A DNA stretch of 64,000 nt. Source: Pseudomonas sp. HOU2 (lineage in GTDB: Bacteria; Pseudomonadota; Gammaproteobacteria; Pseudomonadales; Pseudomonadaceae). A program made the translations under genes and the position numbers. Below the pieces are notes generated by a model. It was not told the origin of the DNA. It was given only the letters and a program-made list of their open reading frames with translations, and did not search any database. Shown piece by piece: positions 26,162-35,663 of the stretch. The stretch spans positions 3,100,001 through 3,164,000 of the forward strand of contig NZ_CP160398.1 of NCBI RefSeq assembly GCF_040729435.1, given 5' to 3'. Each line of letters starts with the position of its first letter. The first letter of the stretch is position 1.

Positions 26162-27163
26162 TTACGCCCGAAGTCGCAACCGTTGCAGCCAGGACGAAGT
26201 GGCGCCCAAGGCGTCACGCAATTGATCGGCAGTGATGGTGCGTTCTGCCGCATTGAAGCTCAGCGCGGTTCGCAGCGCTGGCCAGCCGTGTTTCGGCAGG
26301 TTCGCCGGGGCTTGCAGCTCGCGCTCCAGGTGCTCGTCGCGGGCCTGGGTCGAGGGCAAGCGGCGGAACGGGTGTTTGCCGCTCGCCAGTTCATAGATCA
26401 CGCAGGCCACGCCGTACACGTCCGCGCTGGCCGACAACGGTTGGCCCTCAAGCAGTTCGGGGGCGGCGTAGCCCGGGGTCCAGGCGTTGAAACGCTCGCG
26501 GCTGAGGTGCGGCAGGCCGGGCAACACGCCCTCGTCTGCCTGGCCGAGACCGAAGTCGAACAGGCGCAGGCCGTCTTCGCTGAGCATGACGTTGCTCGGT
26601 TTCATGTCACCGTGCAGCACGCCGCGACGGTGGGCGTAGGCCAGCGTATCGAGCAGCGGCAGCGCGATGTCGCGCGTTTCTTTCCACGGCAGGCCGAGGG
26701 GCCGCTCGCAGAGCAGTTTGTCCAAGGTCAGGCCACGCATGTATTCCATGGTGATGAAGGCCCGCTGGCAGTCGGTGTCGACTTCAAAAGTGTGTGCACG
26801 CACGACGTTGTCGTGGCGCAGGCGTCGGGTCAGGGCGAACTCGCTGTAGAGCAAGGCACTGGCGTCCGGCGATTCGGCAAATTCTTCGCTGAGGATTTTC
26901 AGCGCAATGTAAGGGTCGGGATCGCCGAACTGCTCGTGCAGCAGATCTCGCGCCCGGTAAACGGCGCCCATGCCGCCCGCCCCGAGCAGACGCTCGAGGT
27001 GGTAGCGGCCGGCGAGTACGTCCGGCAATGCACCGATGCTGGCCTTGGTCGGCGCCAGCAACGGCTCGGCGTTGTTTGCCTTGGCGAAGGCGAAGTAGGT
27101 CAGGTTGCTGGCCTGCTCTTCGCTCATCAGCAAGTCATCGACTGAGGATTCGATTTCAGTCAT
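26162..27163 (-). CDS. PpkA/Stk1-type Ser/Thr protein kinase of the T6SS
   Basis: The 333-residue cytoplasmic kinase has the glycine loop GAGGMG at 61-66, the catalytic lysine K89 in YIALKI, the catalytic loop HGDMKPSN at 184-191 and DFG at 203-205. It lacks the transmembrane and von Willebrand parts of the longer PpkA of HSI-I and matches the short Stk1 form of HSI-II clusters. By analogy it phosphorylates the FHA protein TagH to activate assembly. It overlaps the pppA stop by 4 bases and is followed by vgrG. Confidence 0.93.
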   Translation of the reverse strand: MTEIESSVDDLLMSEEQASNLTYFAFAKANNAEPLLAPTKASIGALPDVLAGRYHLERLLGAGGMGAVYRARDLLHEQFGDPDPYIALKILSEEFAESPDASALLYSEFALTRRLRHDNVVRAHTFEVDTDCQRAFITMEYMRGLTLDKLLCERPLGLPWKETRDIALPLLDTLAYAHRRGVLHGDMKPSNVMLSEDGLRLFDFGLGQADEGVLPGLPHLSRERFNAWTPGYAAPELLEGQPLSASADVYGVACVIYELASGKHPFRRLPSTQARDEHLERELQAPANLPKHGWPALRTALSFNAAERTITADQLRDALGATSSWLQRLRLRA

Positions 27164-27888
27164 TGGCGGATCACCACGGCAGTCAGGTTGTCCCGGGCGG
27201 CGCCACGCAGGGCGCCGTCGAACAGACGTTCCAGCGCCACATGCGGCGCGCTGAGGCTGAGGGCGTTGCCGAGGGCATCGCTGCTCAGGCCCTGATACAA
27301 ACCATCGCTGCACAGCAAAAACGCATCGCCCGGATAGACCTCGAGTTCGAGGACATCCAGGGTCAGCTGTTCGGCCGCACCGACGGCTCGGGTCAACGCC
27401 TGAGCCGCCGGGTGCGCTGCCGCCTGTTCGACGCTCATCTGTTGCTCGTCGATCAGTTGCTGCTGCAGCGAATGATCCTTGGACAGCTGATACAGCCGCT
27501 GCCCGCGCCACATGTAACAACGGCTGTCGCCGGCCCAGATGCAGGCCGCGCGGTTGCCTTCCACCAGCAGCGCCACAACGGTGCTGCCCATGATGCTGTC
27601 GTGACGCCCGGCGGTGACCGTCAACTCTTGCCCCAAGCGCCGGTTCAGCCAGTGCAGGCACTGGCGGATGGCTTTGAGGCGTTCGTCGAAGTCCTCGTGT
27701 TGCGGCAGTTCAGCCAGGCTGGCGACGATCAACTGGCTGGCGATGTCGCCACCCTGATGACCGCCCATGCCGTCCGCGACCACCCACAGCCCCTGCTGCG
27801 GATTGTCGAGGAAGGCATCTTCGTTGCGCGCCCGCACCTTGCCCGGGTCGGTTCGCGCCGCGCTGCGCCAGGGACTGGCCACCAGCAT
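27160..27888 (-). CDS. pppA: PppA/Stp1-type PP2C protein phosphatase of the T6SS
   Basis: The 242-residue product has PP2C motifs: RARNEDAF (19-26), the metal-binding VVADGMGGHQGG (36-47), AACIWAGDSRCY, LLCSDGLYQGLS and RDNLTAVVIR. It would reverse kinase phosphorylation of TagH. The ATG at 27888 overlaps the tssM stop by one base (TGATG), and it overlaps the kinase gene by 4. A longer in-frame ORF to 28068 lies wholly inside tssM and was rejected. Confidence 0.93.
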   Translation of the reverse strand: MLVASPWRSAARTDPGKVRARNEDAFLDNPQQGLWVVADGMGGHQGGDIASQLIVASLAELPQHEDFDERLKAIRQCLHWLNRRLGQELTVTAGRHDSIMGSTVVALLVEGNRAACIWAGDSRCYMWRGQRLYQLSKDHSLQQQLIDEQQMSVEQAAAHPAAQALTRAVGAAEQLTLDVLELEVYPGDAFLLCSDGLYQGLSSDALGNALSLSAPHVALERLFDGALRGAARDNLTAVVIRQ

Positions 27889-30800
27889 CAGAGCTGCACC
27901 GGCATACGGAAGGTGCGCAGCACGCCCATGTCGAACGGGTTCGGCGTGCGCTGGCTGGTCAGCAGGTAGTTGGCGCGCAGGCCACCCACGTCGGCTTTCA
28001 GCACCAGCACGTCGCGACCGGTCAGGTACTCGGTCTGCATCAAATCGAACAGACGGAACAGCGACCATGGGCCGGAGTTCTTCTCGATGCCGATCGGACG
28101 CCCCGCCATCTTGTCCATCACCAGGCTGGTGCGACCGTCTTCAGCATCGGTCGGCCACTTGAACGTCATCGGCAGGATCGGACCGTGGCGGTATTCCATG
28201 GTCTTGTCGCCGAACTTGAACTCGGAACGGCTGACCGCCGGGTCGAGGGTGTACGGCTCCAGCTTGAACTGAACGGTCGGCTCGGCCGGATTGATCGAGA
28301 AGAAGCTCTGACGAATGGTCAGGGCTGCTGCCATCTGGTCGAGGTACATCTTCGATACCGGCAGGCTGTGACCGTCGACGCTGCGCATCCGGTAGTTGCC
28401 CGGATCACCGCTGACGAACGGACGCATGTAGCTGTCGAAGAAGCGGTCGACGGTGCCTTGAGCGCGGAAGAACTCACGGAAGTCGCTGATCGCCACGTCG
28501 CTGGTGCTGCTGGCGCTGAACGGATAGCGCTTGCTGATGGTTTTGCCATACACGCTGTACAGCTCGTTCTGATAACGGCCGTTCAGGTATTGGTAAGCGT
28601 CGTTGAGCACCAGGCGCCACGAGTCTTCAGCCAGCACGTTGAACCACACGCTCAGCGGACGCGGCAGGCGACCCGAGGCCGCACGCAGGTTGGTCAGCGC
28701 ATCACGCTGGCCGCTCATGCGGGTTTTCGCCATTTCGAACGCGGCTTGTTCCGGCGTACTGGAACGGGCCAGACCGGACAGTTGCAGTTGCAGGTCGTTG
28801 AGCGCGCTGATGGCCGGGGTCAGGTCAGCGGCCGGGCCGTTGTTGTCGTCGAGCAAACGATGCAGCGGCTCGAAGCGACGTTGCAGGGATTTCTTCGCGG
28901 TGTCCGGCAGGCTCTTCGCCACGTTCAGCGCCGAAGCCTTGTCGGCGACCGCCGAGGCCAGTTTGCCGACCTTGCCCAGTTTGCCTTTCTGCCCTGCCAG
29001 TGCATCGGCAGCATCACCGGCTTCATCCACCGGATCGGCAGCAGCCGGGAAGCGCGTGTTCTCGCGCACTTCAGTGAGCAATGCCAGCACCGGCGAGTTG
29101 GCCGACGTCAAGCCCGCCAGTTGCTCGGCGCCTTCACCGGCGTCGCTGATCGGCGGCAAGGCCACCTGGCCAACGGCCTCGCTCCAGTAGTTGGCGTAGT
29201 CGCGGAAGTACAGTTGTTCCAGCTCGACCATCAGGCGACGCAAGTCCATGTCGCTGATGCCCGCGCCTTCGCCCAGCACCCAGTTGTCACGCAGGATGTC
29301 GGTGACCAGCGCCGAACCCTGCACCGAGAAATACTGCTGATAACCCTGCTGGGTGTAGAAGCCCGGGATCACGTATTCGGTGCCGATGAACAGCGAGCCC
29401 TGCGGCCCGAGGTGTTGGCTGAAACGGTATTCCGGCAGGTTGCGCGCCTGCTCACGGAGCATGCGGTAGACCACGGTGGCCAGCGATTCGGCGCGCAGCA
29501 CCTGACGTGCCTGAGTCACCAGTTGATCGTTCAGTGGGTAGATGAACGGCTGCTTCAGCAGGCGCTCAAGGTGAGTGTTCAGGCCGTTCTGCACCGCGGT
29601 GTTGCCGGTGTAGCGCTGCGACCAGTCAGTGGCGACCCAGTCCTTGAGCCACACCGCGTCACGACGGTCTTTCATGTTCAGCATCAGGTACGCACGCAGG
29701 CTGTTGAGCAGCTTGTCGCGGTCCTTCATGTTGGCGCGAATCTGCCCTTCGAGCATCGTCGCGACCCGTGGCAGCAATTGCGCTTCGAGCTCATGCTCGT
29801 AGGCTTGCCTGACCACCGGATTGACGTCTTCGCCCTGATACAGACCGCCACGCTCGTGGTACGAGACGTCGCCCTTCTTCGGGAACACCTGAGTCGCGGC
29901 ATAGCTGGTGTCGAGGGTTTTCAGCACGCCCATTGCATCATCACGCGGGGTCAGCGCCGAACGCTGCTGAGTCCAGTTCTGCGCCAGCGTGCGCAGGTTT
30001 TCCAGACGCTCGTAGTTGGCCGAGAACCCACCGGCCCAGAGCATGCCGAACAGCGCCAGTGCCGCCAGTGCGCCAACGTACAACGCACGCTGGCCCCAGT
30101 GGATGCGGCTGCGCTCACGCTTGTCGAGGCCGGCCAGATCCGACTCGGGGAAAATCACTCGGCTGAACAGATGATGGATGAAGCGCGAACGGCCACTGCG
30201 CAGGGTCGGCAGCACGCCGGCACTCATGCCGAGGCTGGCGCCGATGCCGGCGGTGGTCGCGTCCATTTCCTGCGTCAGGTGCGGAGCACTGGTCAGGTAG
30301 AAACCCCGCAGCAGCGACGCACGCTGATAACGGTTGCCGGTGAACGCCATGTCGACGAACAGGCACAGGCGCTCACCGATCTGCCCCAGTTGATGCGGGA
30401 AGTCGAGGATGCGGCCACGGCGCTGGGTATCGCGCTCGGAGTGCATGCGCATGATCACCTGATTGTTCAGGCGCCGCAGCAGCTCTTCGAACTCGCCGCG
30501 CAGCACAGCCACGTCGGTACCGACCTGATCCTTGCGGAAACTGGTACCCAGCACCTGATCACTTTCTTCGCGGGTCAGTTGATCGAAGAACTCGTCGAAC
30601 CCGAGCAGCTTGTCCGCCTTGCTCAGTACCAGATACACCGGCACGTCGACGTGCAGTTTCTGATAGACGTCTTGCAGACGACCGCGCACCTGGCGCGCCA
30701 GGGTGTCGATGTCCTGCTCGCTGCCACCGATCAGGGATTCCACCGGAATGGTCACCAGCACCCCGTTCAACGGACGACCGCGACGACGCTTGCGCAGCAG

Positions 30801-31427
30801 TTCGAGCAAGGTGGTCCAGGCACTGCCGTCGACTTCCGCGTCCGGCTGCGTGGTGTAGCGCCCGGCGGTGTCGATCAGCACACCGTGGTCGGCGAAGTAC
30901 CAGTCGCAATGACGGGTGCCGAGGGTGTCGCGGGTCAGCTTGCGGTCGATCTTGTTGATCGGGAATTCCAGCCCGGAGAAGTCCAGCAGACTGGTCTTGC
31001 CGGAAGCCTGCGGACCGATCAGCAGGTACCACGGCAAGTCATTGCGCCAGCGTTCGCTGCGGCCGCGATACAGGCTCGAAGTCTTCAGGGTTTTCAGCGC
31101 GTCCTTGAAGCGCGCCTTCAACTCTTTCTGCTCTTCTTCGATCAGTTCATCACGACGGATGCGATCCTGGCCATCTTCGGTTTCTTCGACGGCTTTCTTG
31201 CGGATGCCCGCGCGCCAGCTGACGAAGACCATGGTCAGGCCCCAGATCAGGAACAGCACGGCGATGGTCAGCAGACGCGAGGTCGCGCTTTCCCAGAACT
31301 TGTAGTCATCCACCGCCAACAACGGGCCGACGAACCACACCAGCAGCGCCACGAACAGCACCAGCAGCAAGGTCCAGACCCAGGTCTGGCGCAGGAAGGC
31401 GCCGACTTTCTTGAAAAACTTTTTCAT
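27888..31427 (-). CDS. tssM: TssM (IcmF-like) inner-membrane complex protein
   Basis: TssM links TssL in the inner membrane to the lipoprotein TssJ. The 1179-residue product has two N-terminal membrane segments (about residues 12-65), a cytoplasmic P-loop domain with GPQASGKT at 138-145, a third membrane segment near residue 435 and a large periplasmic C-terminal half ending with the beta-rich TssM domain. ATG at 31427 has AGGGA 6 bases upstream; the GTG at 31430 is less likely. The gene starts 13 bases after the tssL stop. Confidence 0.96.
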   Translation of the reverse strand: MKKFFKKVGAFLRQTWVWTLLLVLFVALLVWFVGPLLAVDDYKFWESATSRLLTIAVLFLIWGLTMVFVSWRAGIRKKAVEETEDGQDRIRRDELIEEEQKELKARFKDALKTLKTSSLYRGRSERWRNDLPWYLLIGPQASGKTSLLDFSGLEFPINKIDRKLTRDTLGTRHCDWYFADHGVLIDTAGRYTTQPDAEVDGSAWTTLLELLRKRRRGRPLNGVLVTIPVESLIGGSEQDIDTLARQVRGRLQDVYQKLHVDVPVYLVLSKADKLLGFDEFFDQLTREESDQVLGTSFRKDQVGTDVAVLRGEFEELLRRLNNQVIMRMHSERDTQRRGRILDFPHQLGQIGERLCLFVDMAFTGNRYQRASLLRGFYLTSAPHLTQEMDATTAGIGASLGMSAGVLPTLRSGRSRFIHHLFSRVIFPESDLAGLDKRERSRIHWGQRALYVGALAALALFGMLWAGGFSANYERLENLRTLAQNWTQQRSALTPRDDAMGVLKTLDTSYAATQVFPKKGDVSYHERGGLYQGEDVNPVVRQAYEHELEAQLLPRVATMLEGQIRANMKDRDKLLNSLRAYLMLNMKDRRDAVWLKDWVATDWSQRYTGNTAVQNGLNTHLERLLKQPFIYPLNDQLVTQARQVLRAESLATVVYRMLREQARNLPEYRFSQHLGPQGSLFIGTEYVIPGFYTQQGYQQYFSVQGSALVTDILRDNWVLGEGAGISDMDLRRLMVELEQLYFRDYANYWSEAVGQVALPPISDAGEGAEQLAGLTSANSPVLALLTEVRENTRFPAAADPVDEAGDAADALAGQKGKLGKVGKLASAVADKASALNVAKSLPDTAKKSLQRRFEPLHRLLDDNNGPAADLTPAISALNDLQLQLSGLARSSTPEQAAFEMAKTRMSGQRDALTNLRAASGRLPRPLSVWFNVLAEDSWRLVLNDAYQYLNGRYQNELYSVYGKTISKRYPFSASSTSDVAISDFREFFRAQGTVDRFFDSYMRPFVSGDPGNYRMRSVDGHSLPVSKMYLDQMAAALTIRQSFFSINPAEPTVQFKLEPYTLDPAVSRSEFKFGDKTMEYRHGPILPMTFKWPTDAEDGRTSLVMDKMAGRPIGIEKNSGPWSLFRLFDLMQTEYLTGRDVLVLKADVGGLRANYLLTSQRTPNPFDMGVLRTFRMPVQL

Positions 31428-31439
31428 CACACGTCCCTG

Positions 31440-32315
31440 TTACGGCTGCGACTGCGGTTGGACCGCGGCCGGATCAAGCGGCTGATAAGGTTGCAGAACG
31501 GTGTCGCGCTGCTCGCCCAGGACCCAGGCGAAGCCCGAATACATGACCACCAGGCAGACCAACGTGAACAGCACCACCATCCACGCCGGCACGATGCGCA
31601 CCAGGTTGCGGCGCTGGTCGTTGAGGCCTTCCCAGTGCGGCGACAACTCGCGCGGCACGTCGCCACGCAACTGACGGATCTGCCGGTACAGGGCGTCGCG
31701 GATGCCTTCGAGTTCGAGCATGCCACGGGCCTGCACGCGGTACTTGCCCTCGAAACCGAGGGACAGGCACAGGTACATCAGCTCAAGCATCGGCAGGTGC
31801 TTGACCGGGTTCTTCGACAGCCGATCGAGCAGCTGGAAGAACTTCTCGCCACCGAAGGTCTCGTTGTGGAAGCTGCTGAGCAGGCTCATCTGCGACCACT
31901 CGCTTTCGTTGCCCCATGGCGTGGTCACCACAGCTTCGTCGACCACGGTGCAGAGCACGTAACGCGCGGCCATCACCTGACTGCTTTCGGCGCCGTTGTG
32001 CAACGCGCGCACTTCAAACAGCTTGAGCCCGGCGGTCAGGCGCTCGTTGAGCGCGTAGAGGTCTTCGCGGGTTTCACTGTGCTTGAGGCGCACCACTTCC
32101 GAGAGCAGTTCGGACGACGCCGCCACCAGCGAATTGAGGCTGATGTTGAACGCCTCCGCCGGGCGCAGGCGCGCGGCGTAGATCATCCGTTCTTCCAGTT
32201 GCTCGAAGCGCGGCGGCGCGGCGAAGTCGGTCAGCGGACTGGCTGCCGGTCCGTGGCCCTGACGATCGAGCAGGACGGTTTTGTCGTCCTGGTTGTAATC
32301 CGTTTCCTTGATCAT
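31440..32315 (-). CDS. tssL: TssL (DotU/IcmH-like) inner-membrane protein
   Basis: The 291-residue product is mostly a cytoplasmic helical domain (LRPAEAFNISLNSLVAASSELL, YVLCTVVDEAVVTTPWG) with one C-terminal membrane segment (about residues 253-275) and a short periplasmic tail. It has no OmpA peptidoglycan-binding extension. It builds the membrane complex with TssM and TssJ. It is preceded by tssK (5-base gap) and followed by tssM. Confidence 0.95.
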   Translation of the reverse strand: MIKETDYNQDDKTVLLDRQGHGPAASPLTDFAAPPRFEQLEERMIYAARLRPAEAFNISLNSLVAASSELLSEVVRLKHSETREDLYALNERLTAGLKLFEVRALHNGAESSQVMAARYVLCTVVDEAVVTTPWGNESEWSQMSLLSSFHNETFGGEKFFQLLDRLSKNPVKHLPMLELMYLCLSLGFEGKYRVQARGMLELEGIRDALYRQIRQLRGDVPRELSPHWEGLNDQRRNLVRIVPAWMVVLFTLVCLVVMYSGFAWVLGEQRDTVLQPYQPLDPAAVQPQSQP

Positions 32316-32320
32316 GTCGG

Positions 32321-33652
32321 TCAGTTCCTGATGGCCCAGAATTTCAGTTCAAGCTCGGCGAATTCGCCGGACACGTGGAACGCGAAGCCGCCGGAGCGCT
32401 CGAGTTGCGCCAGGTCTTCGGAACTGAGTTCGAGGATGAAGTAGGTTTTGTTCGAGTGGAACGCGATCTGCCGCGGGGCCACCGGCAACGGTTTGACCTT
32501 GATCCCCGGCAAGTGCAGGTTGACCAGTTGGCGGATGCGTTCCACCGGGCCGACCTTGAGGTGCGCCGGCAAGCGGTGGCGTAGTTCTTCGGAGTCGCAG
32601 TTGGCACTCGCCGCCAGCACGAACGATGCCGAGCCGAGCAGTTTGTGGTCGTGCAACGGCGATACGATGATCCCGTACTGACGCGCCTGCAGGATCAGTT
32701 CGATGGCGTGCTGTTCGAGCACCATCGACAGCACCTGACGAATCGCTTCCATCAGTTTGCGGAAGCTCGCGCCCTGATCGGCGTGGGAATAGCGGCTGTC
32801 CAGACGCGGGCGCTTGCTGTCGCTGGAGAAGGTCGCCAGATCGCCAAGCATGGTCAGCAGCGTGCGATACAACTCTTCCGGATGCACCTGCTCCAGACCG
32901 AGGTAGTGGCGCAGCAGCAGTTCGGTACGGTTGATCAGTTGCAGCATCATGAAGTCGCCGACTTCCGCGCCGCCGACCTTGCCGTTGGAGCGAATCCGCT
33001 CGGCAATCGTGTCGCCACGGTGGTTGAGCATGCTGATGACTTCTTTCAGGCACGACAGCAGATAGCTGGACGCGTGGGCCTGAATGTAGGTCGGCACAAA
33101 GTCCGGGTCGAGGCTGATCACGCCGTCCGGCGTGGTGTCGAGCACGTCGCAGATCTTCAGCTTCACGTAGGCCTGATCGCTCTGCTGCTCGCCGAGCAAC
33201 AGTTTGAAGTCCGGGCGGCCACAGCTGACCTGGCTGGCGGAATCATCGCCGGCGTTGGAGTCGGCCACTTCGGCGTCGTACGCGGTGTACCGCGCGAGCA
33301 CGTCGGACTGCTCCGGGCGGCGCGCTTCGATGTGGTTACCGGTGACCAGCGGCAGCGCCAGGTAAATCGGCGTGTTGCCGGTGTTCGGCGGCACGTCCAG
33401 CGCCAGCGGCTCGGTGTTGCCGCCGAGTTCGAACAGGCTGCCGTCCGGCAGGATCCCCGAGGCGGCACTGATCACCAGTTTGCCCATGTTGAGGAACTGC
33501 AGGTCGATCTCCAGATTGAGGAAACCCCAGGTGTAGCCACCCAGCAACTGAGTGCGGGTTTTCATCTGGTGATCGTAATAGCGATCGTTGTGCTGGAAGT
33601 GCTGCGGCCGCAGCAACATGCCTTCCTGCCAAATGACTTTATGGGTATTCAT
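32321..33652 (-). CDS. tssK: TssK baseplate protein
   Basis: The 443-residue product starts HKVIWQEGMLLRPQHFQ, the TssK hallmark, and keeps family length. TssK trimers connect the baseplate (TssEFG, VgrG) to the membrane complex. It is 2 bases after the tssJ stop and 5 bases ahead of tssL, inside the single T6SS operon block. Confidence 0.96.
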   Translation of the reverse strand: MNTHKVIWQEGMLLRPQHFQHNDRYYDHQMKTRTQLLGGYTWGFLNLEIDLQFLNMGKLVISAASGILPDGSLFELGGNTEPLALDVPPNTGNTPIYLALPLVTGNHIEARRPEQSDVLARYTAYDAEVADSNAGDDSASQVSCGRPDFKLLLGEQQSDQAYVKLKICDVLDTTPDGVISLDPDFVPTYIQAHASSYLLSCLKEVISMLNHRGDTIAERIRSNGKVGGAEVGDFMMLQLINRTELLLRHYLGLEQVHPEELYRTLLTMLGDLATFSSDSKRPRLDSRYSHADQGASFRKLMEAIRQVLSMVLEQHAIELILQARQYGIIVSPLHDHKLLGSASFVLAASANCDSEELRHRLPAHLKVGPVERIRQLVNLHLPGIKVKPLPVAPRQIAFHSNKTYFILELSSEDLAQLERSGGFAFHVSGEFAELELKFWAIRN

Positions 33653-33654
33653 GT

Positions 33655-34155
33655 TCAGTCATCCGCCTTGGCGAGCGCTTCATGGGTGTTGCGGATCCCG
33701 GCCTGATCCAGGGTCAGATCGGCTTCGGTCAGCTCCAGCGGGGTGACCTGAACGGTGTAGCGCCACTTGGTTTCCGGCAGATCGCGGTACGCAGCGAGGA
33801 CGCCGACGTAGCGGCTGCCCTCCTCCACGCTGAGTTTCATTTCCACGGTTTCACCCGGGCGCAGTTCGAGTTCTTCGCTGGCCACCAGATCCGGGTTGAG
33901 CGATTCCTTGGCGCGCTCGTAGAGGCTGAAGAAATCAGCGTTCTCGAAGGTCACCGGGTGCTTGAGTTCGAACAGGCGCACGACGATCGGCGAAGGACGG
34001 CCGTTGAGGTCCGGGTTGAGCTGATCGCTGCCGGTCAGCTTCAGGTTGATCTTGGTCACTTTCGAGTACGGCGACAGCGACGAGCAACCGGCGAGCAGCA
34101 CCAGCACGGTGAGCGCAGTCAGCGTCTTGAAAAAAGCGGTCGAGCGGCGAGACAT
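33655..34155 (-). CDS. tssJ: TssJ outer-membrane lipoprotein
   Basis: The 166-residue product has a lipoprotein signal peptide with the lipobox LLAGC (Cys near residue 23) and the TssJ transthyretin-like beta domain, with KITGSDQLNPDLNGRPSPIVVRLFELK-type strands and DFFSLYERAKE. TssJ anchors TssM to the outer membrane. Start at 34155 has AAGG 9 bases upstream; upstream ATGs at 34161 and 34164 overlap the tagH stop. Confidence 0.94.
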   Translation of the reverse strand: MSRRSTAFFKTLTALTVLVLLAGCSSLSPYSKVTKINLKLTGSDQLNPDLNGRPSPIVVRLFELKHPVTFENADFFSLYERAKESLNPDLVASEELELRPGETVEMKLSVEEGSRYVGVLAAYRDLPETKWRYTVQVTPLELTEADLTLDQAGIRNTHEALAKADD

Positions 34156-34160
34156 GCGCA

Positions 34161-35354
34161 TCATCCTTGGTGGTCGGTGTGGAGGGTGGAGATCAGGCGG
34201 ATCTGTTCTTCGTAAGCCTGGGCGAAATCACGGGCCAGCAGACGCTCGCTCCAGTCATCGTCCTGACGCAGAGCCTGGTGATACCGGCCGAACGCTCTCC
34301 AGCGTCCGCCCGAGGTGGCGATCAACGGCTTGTTGTCGCGCTCGAAACGCAGGGTCAGTTGTTCCGGCGAGAAGTGCTCCAGCGTGCCGCGCACGGCGGC
34401 GCGGCTGGCGGTGAGCAAGGCTACCTGATGCGCCTGCAGATCGCGGAACGCACGGGAGATCGCTTGCTCGGCCGGCAGGTGCCCGGGCTTGTGCGGCTGC
34501 AACAGAATCTCCAGCGCTTCGCTCGGATCGACGGCGAATTTCAGCGGGTTCTTGTTGGTGCCTTGCACGGTGGTCTGGGCCAGACGCAGTTCGTTTTTCA
34601 GCTCCGAACGGGTGCGCAGGCTCTGCTGCAAACCGCCGATGCTCTGCCGCAACAGGCGTGCGGCATTGAGTGCCAAAGCTTCGCGGGCGTCGTGATCGAG
34701 GCCTTTGACGTCAACGCCCAGCGCCGCACCGAAATGCTCCCAGAAACCCTCGCTCTGCCGCTCGACGACCTTCGGGGCCGGAGCTGGCTCGGGCTCAACC
34801 GGGGCAATCAGCTCCGGCACCATCAGGCTTTCCATGTCGATGCGCGCATAGTCGGCGCGCTGACGGGAGTCTTCGGGCTTGGCGGTCGGGGCCAACAGTT
34901 CGTCGATTTCCGAATAGACGCGCTCTTGCTGTTCGATCGCGTTCAGCGGATCAAGGTCGAGGAAGGCGTCGTCCGGGATGATGCTGCCGGCGGCACGCGG
35001 CCGGCCGACTTCGCCGTCGAAGGTCGCCGGATCGCGCACCAGCCGCGCACGAATCTCGAAGTCGCCGAGCACGTAGGTGCTGCCGTGCTCGATGCGCACC
35101 GGCTCGCCCTTGTGCAGGCGTGCGCCGCTGCCGCCGTCCTGGACGCCGTTGCTGCTGGTGTCGGTGAGGAAAAACGTGCCTTCGCGGTAACTGACAATCG
35201 CGTGGTGATTGGACAGGTGGCGCTTGCGGTCAGGAATGATCCAGTCGCAGTCCTCGCCCCGCCCGATCACGCCGCCGGCCTGTTTGAAGGTCTTCTGGCA
35301 CAACTCGGTGGGCACGAACTGCTTGGTGTTCAGCATTTCGAAAACCAATTCCAT
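34161..35354 (-). CDS. tagH: TagH, FHA-domain T6SS regulator
   Basis: The 397-residue product has an N-terminal forkhead-associated domain (residues about 15-110: VIGRGEDCDWIIPD, SNHHAIVSY, LTDTSSNGVQ) that binds phosphothreonine, and a C-terminal helical T6SS-FHA domain. In HSI clusters it is the target and reader of the Stk1/PppA phosphorylation switch. GGAG lies 8 bases before the ATG. It follows the 46-residue lipoprotein gene by 18 bases. Confidence 0.94.
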   Translation of the reverse strand: MELVFEMLNTKQFVPTELCQKTFKQAGGVIGRGEDCDWIIPDRKRHLSNHHAIVSYREGTFFLTDTSSNGVQDGGSGARLHKGEPVRIEHGSTYVLGDFEIRARLVRDPATFDGEVGRPRAAGSIIPDDAFLDLDPLNAIEQQERVYSEIDELLAPTAKPEDSRQRADYARIDMESLMVPELIAPVEPEPAPAPKVVERQSEGFWEHFGAALGVDVKGLDHDAREALALNAARLLRQSIGGLQQSLRTRSELKNELRLAQTTVQGTNKNPLKFAVDPSEALEILLQPHKPGHLPAEQAISRAFRDLQAHQVALLTASRAAVRGTLEHFSPEQLTLRFERDNKPLIATSGGRWRAFGRYHQALRQDDDWSERLLARDFAQAYEEQIRLISTLHTDHQG

Positions 35355-35372
35355 GTTTGATGCTCCTTGCGG

Positions 35373-35513
35373 TCACTTGCCGCGATTGACCGCTTGCGGA
35401 TCACCCAACGGGCGATAGTCGTTGTCGTTGAATTTGTAATTGCCGCTACAGCCGCCAAGGCCGCATAGAACGACGAGGGTCAGCAGGACAGCGTGCCAGT
35501 GACGAACAGACAT
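35373..35513 (-). CDS. 46-residue lipoprotein of the T6SS locus
   Basis: This ORF begins at an ATG at 35513 and ends at a TGA at 35373. It encodes 46 residues: a signal peptide (MSVRHWHAVLLTLVVL), the lipobox GLGGC with the lipidated Cys near residue 21, and a 25-residue polar tail with NYKFNDNDYRPLGDP. A small ORF occurs at the same place (between the sigma-54 activator and the FHA gene) in P. aeruginosa HSI-II as I recall it. Its role is unknown; a membrane-complex accessory is a guess. It is short but the signal peptide, lipobox and conserved place support it. Confidence 0.72.
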   Translation of the reverse strand: MSVRHWHAVLLTLVVLCGLGGCSGNYKFNDNDYRPLGDPQAVNRGK

Positions 35514-35543
35514 CAGAGGGTCTCCAGGGGTAGACAAAGCACA

Positions 35544-35569
35544 AAGCGCCGACCCTTGCGGGCGGCGCT
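35544..35569. terminator. Hairpin in the gap between sfa and the small lipoprotein
   Basis: The arms agcgccg and cggcgct bound an 11-base loop in the 312-base gap between the activator gene and the lipoprotein gene. A T-rich stretch follows on the minus strand (tttgtgctttg). It may separate two transcription units of the T6SS locus. Confidence 0.4.
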
Positions 35570-35663
35570 GAAATTAATTCTTTGGGTGGTCTCGAAGGCT
35601 CTGCATCGGGGCCTTGAGCCAGACCACCGAGGTGAACGCACCTCCTGTGGCCAGTGCGCAATC

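Noticed and set aside
26134..26253. Longer N-terminus for VgrG
   Set aside because: The extra 40 residues come from the 3' end of the kinase gene and precede the conserved VgrG start.
27164..27661. Longer N-terminus for the T6SS kinase
   Set aside because: The added residues lie inside the phosphatase gene in another frame and have no kinase-related features; the ATG at 27163 gives the coupled 4-base overlap.
28185..32444. Plus-strand open frame of 1419 codons opposite tssM and tssL
   Set aside because: It is a codon-use shadow of the minus-strand T6SS genes in a high-GC genome, with a residue composition typical of antisense frames and no domain.
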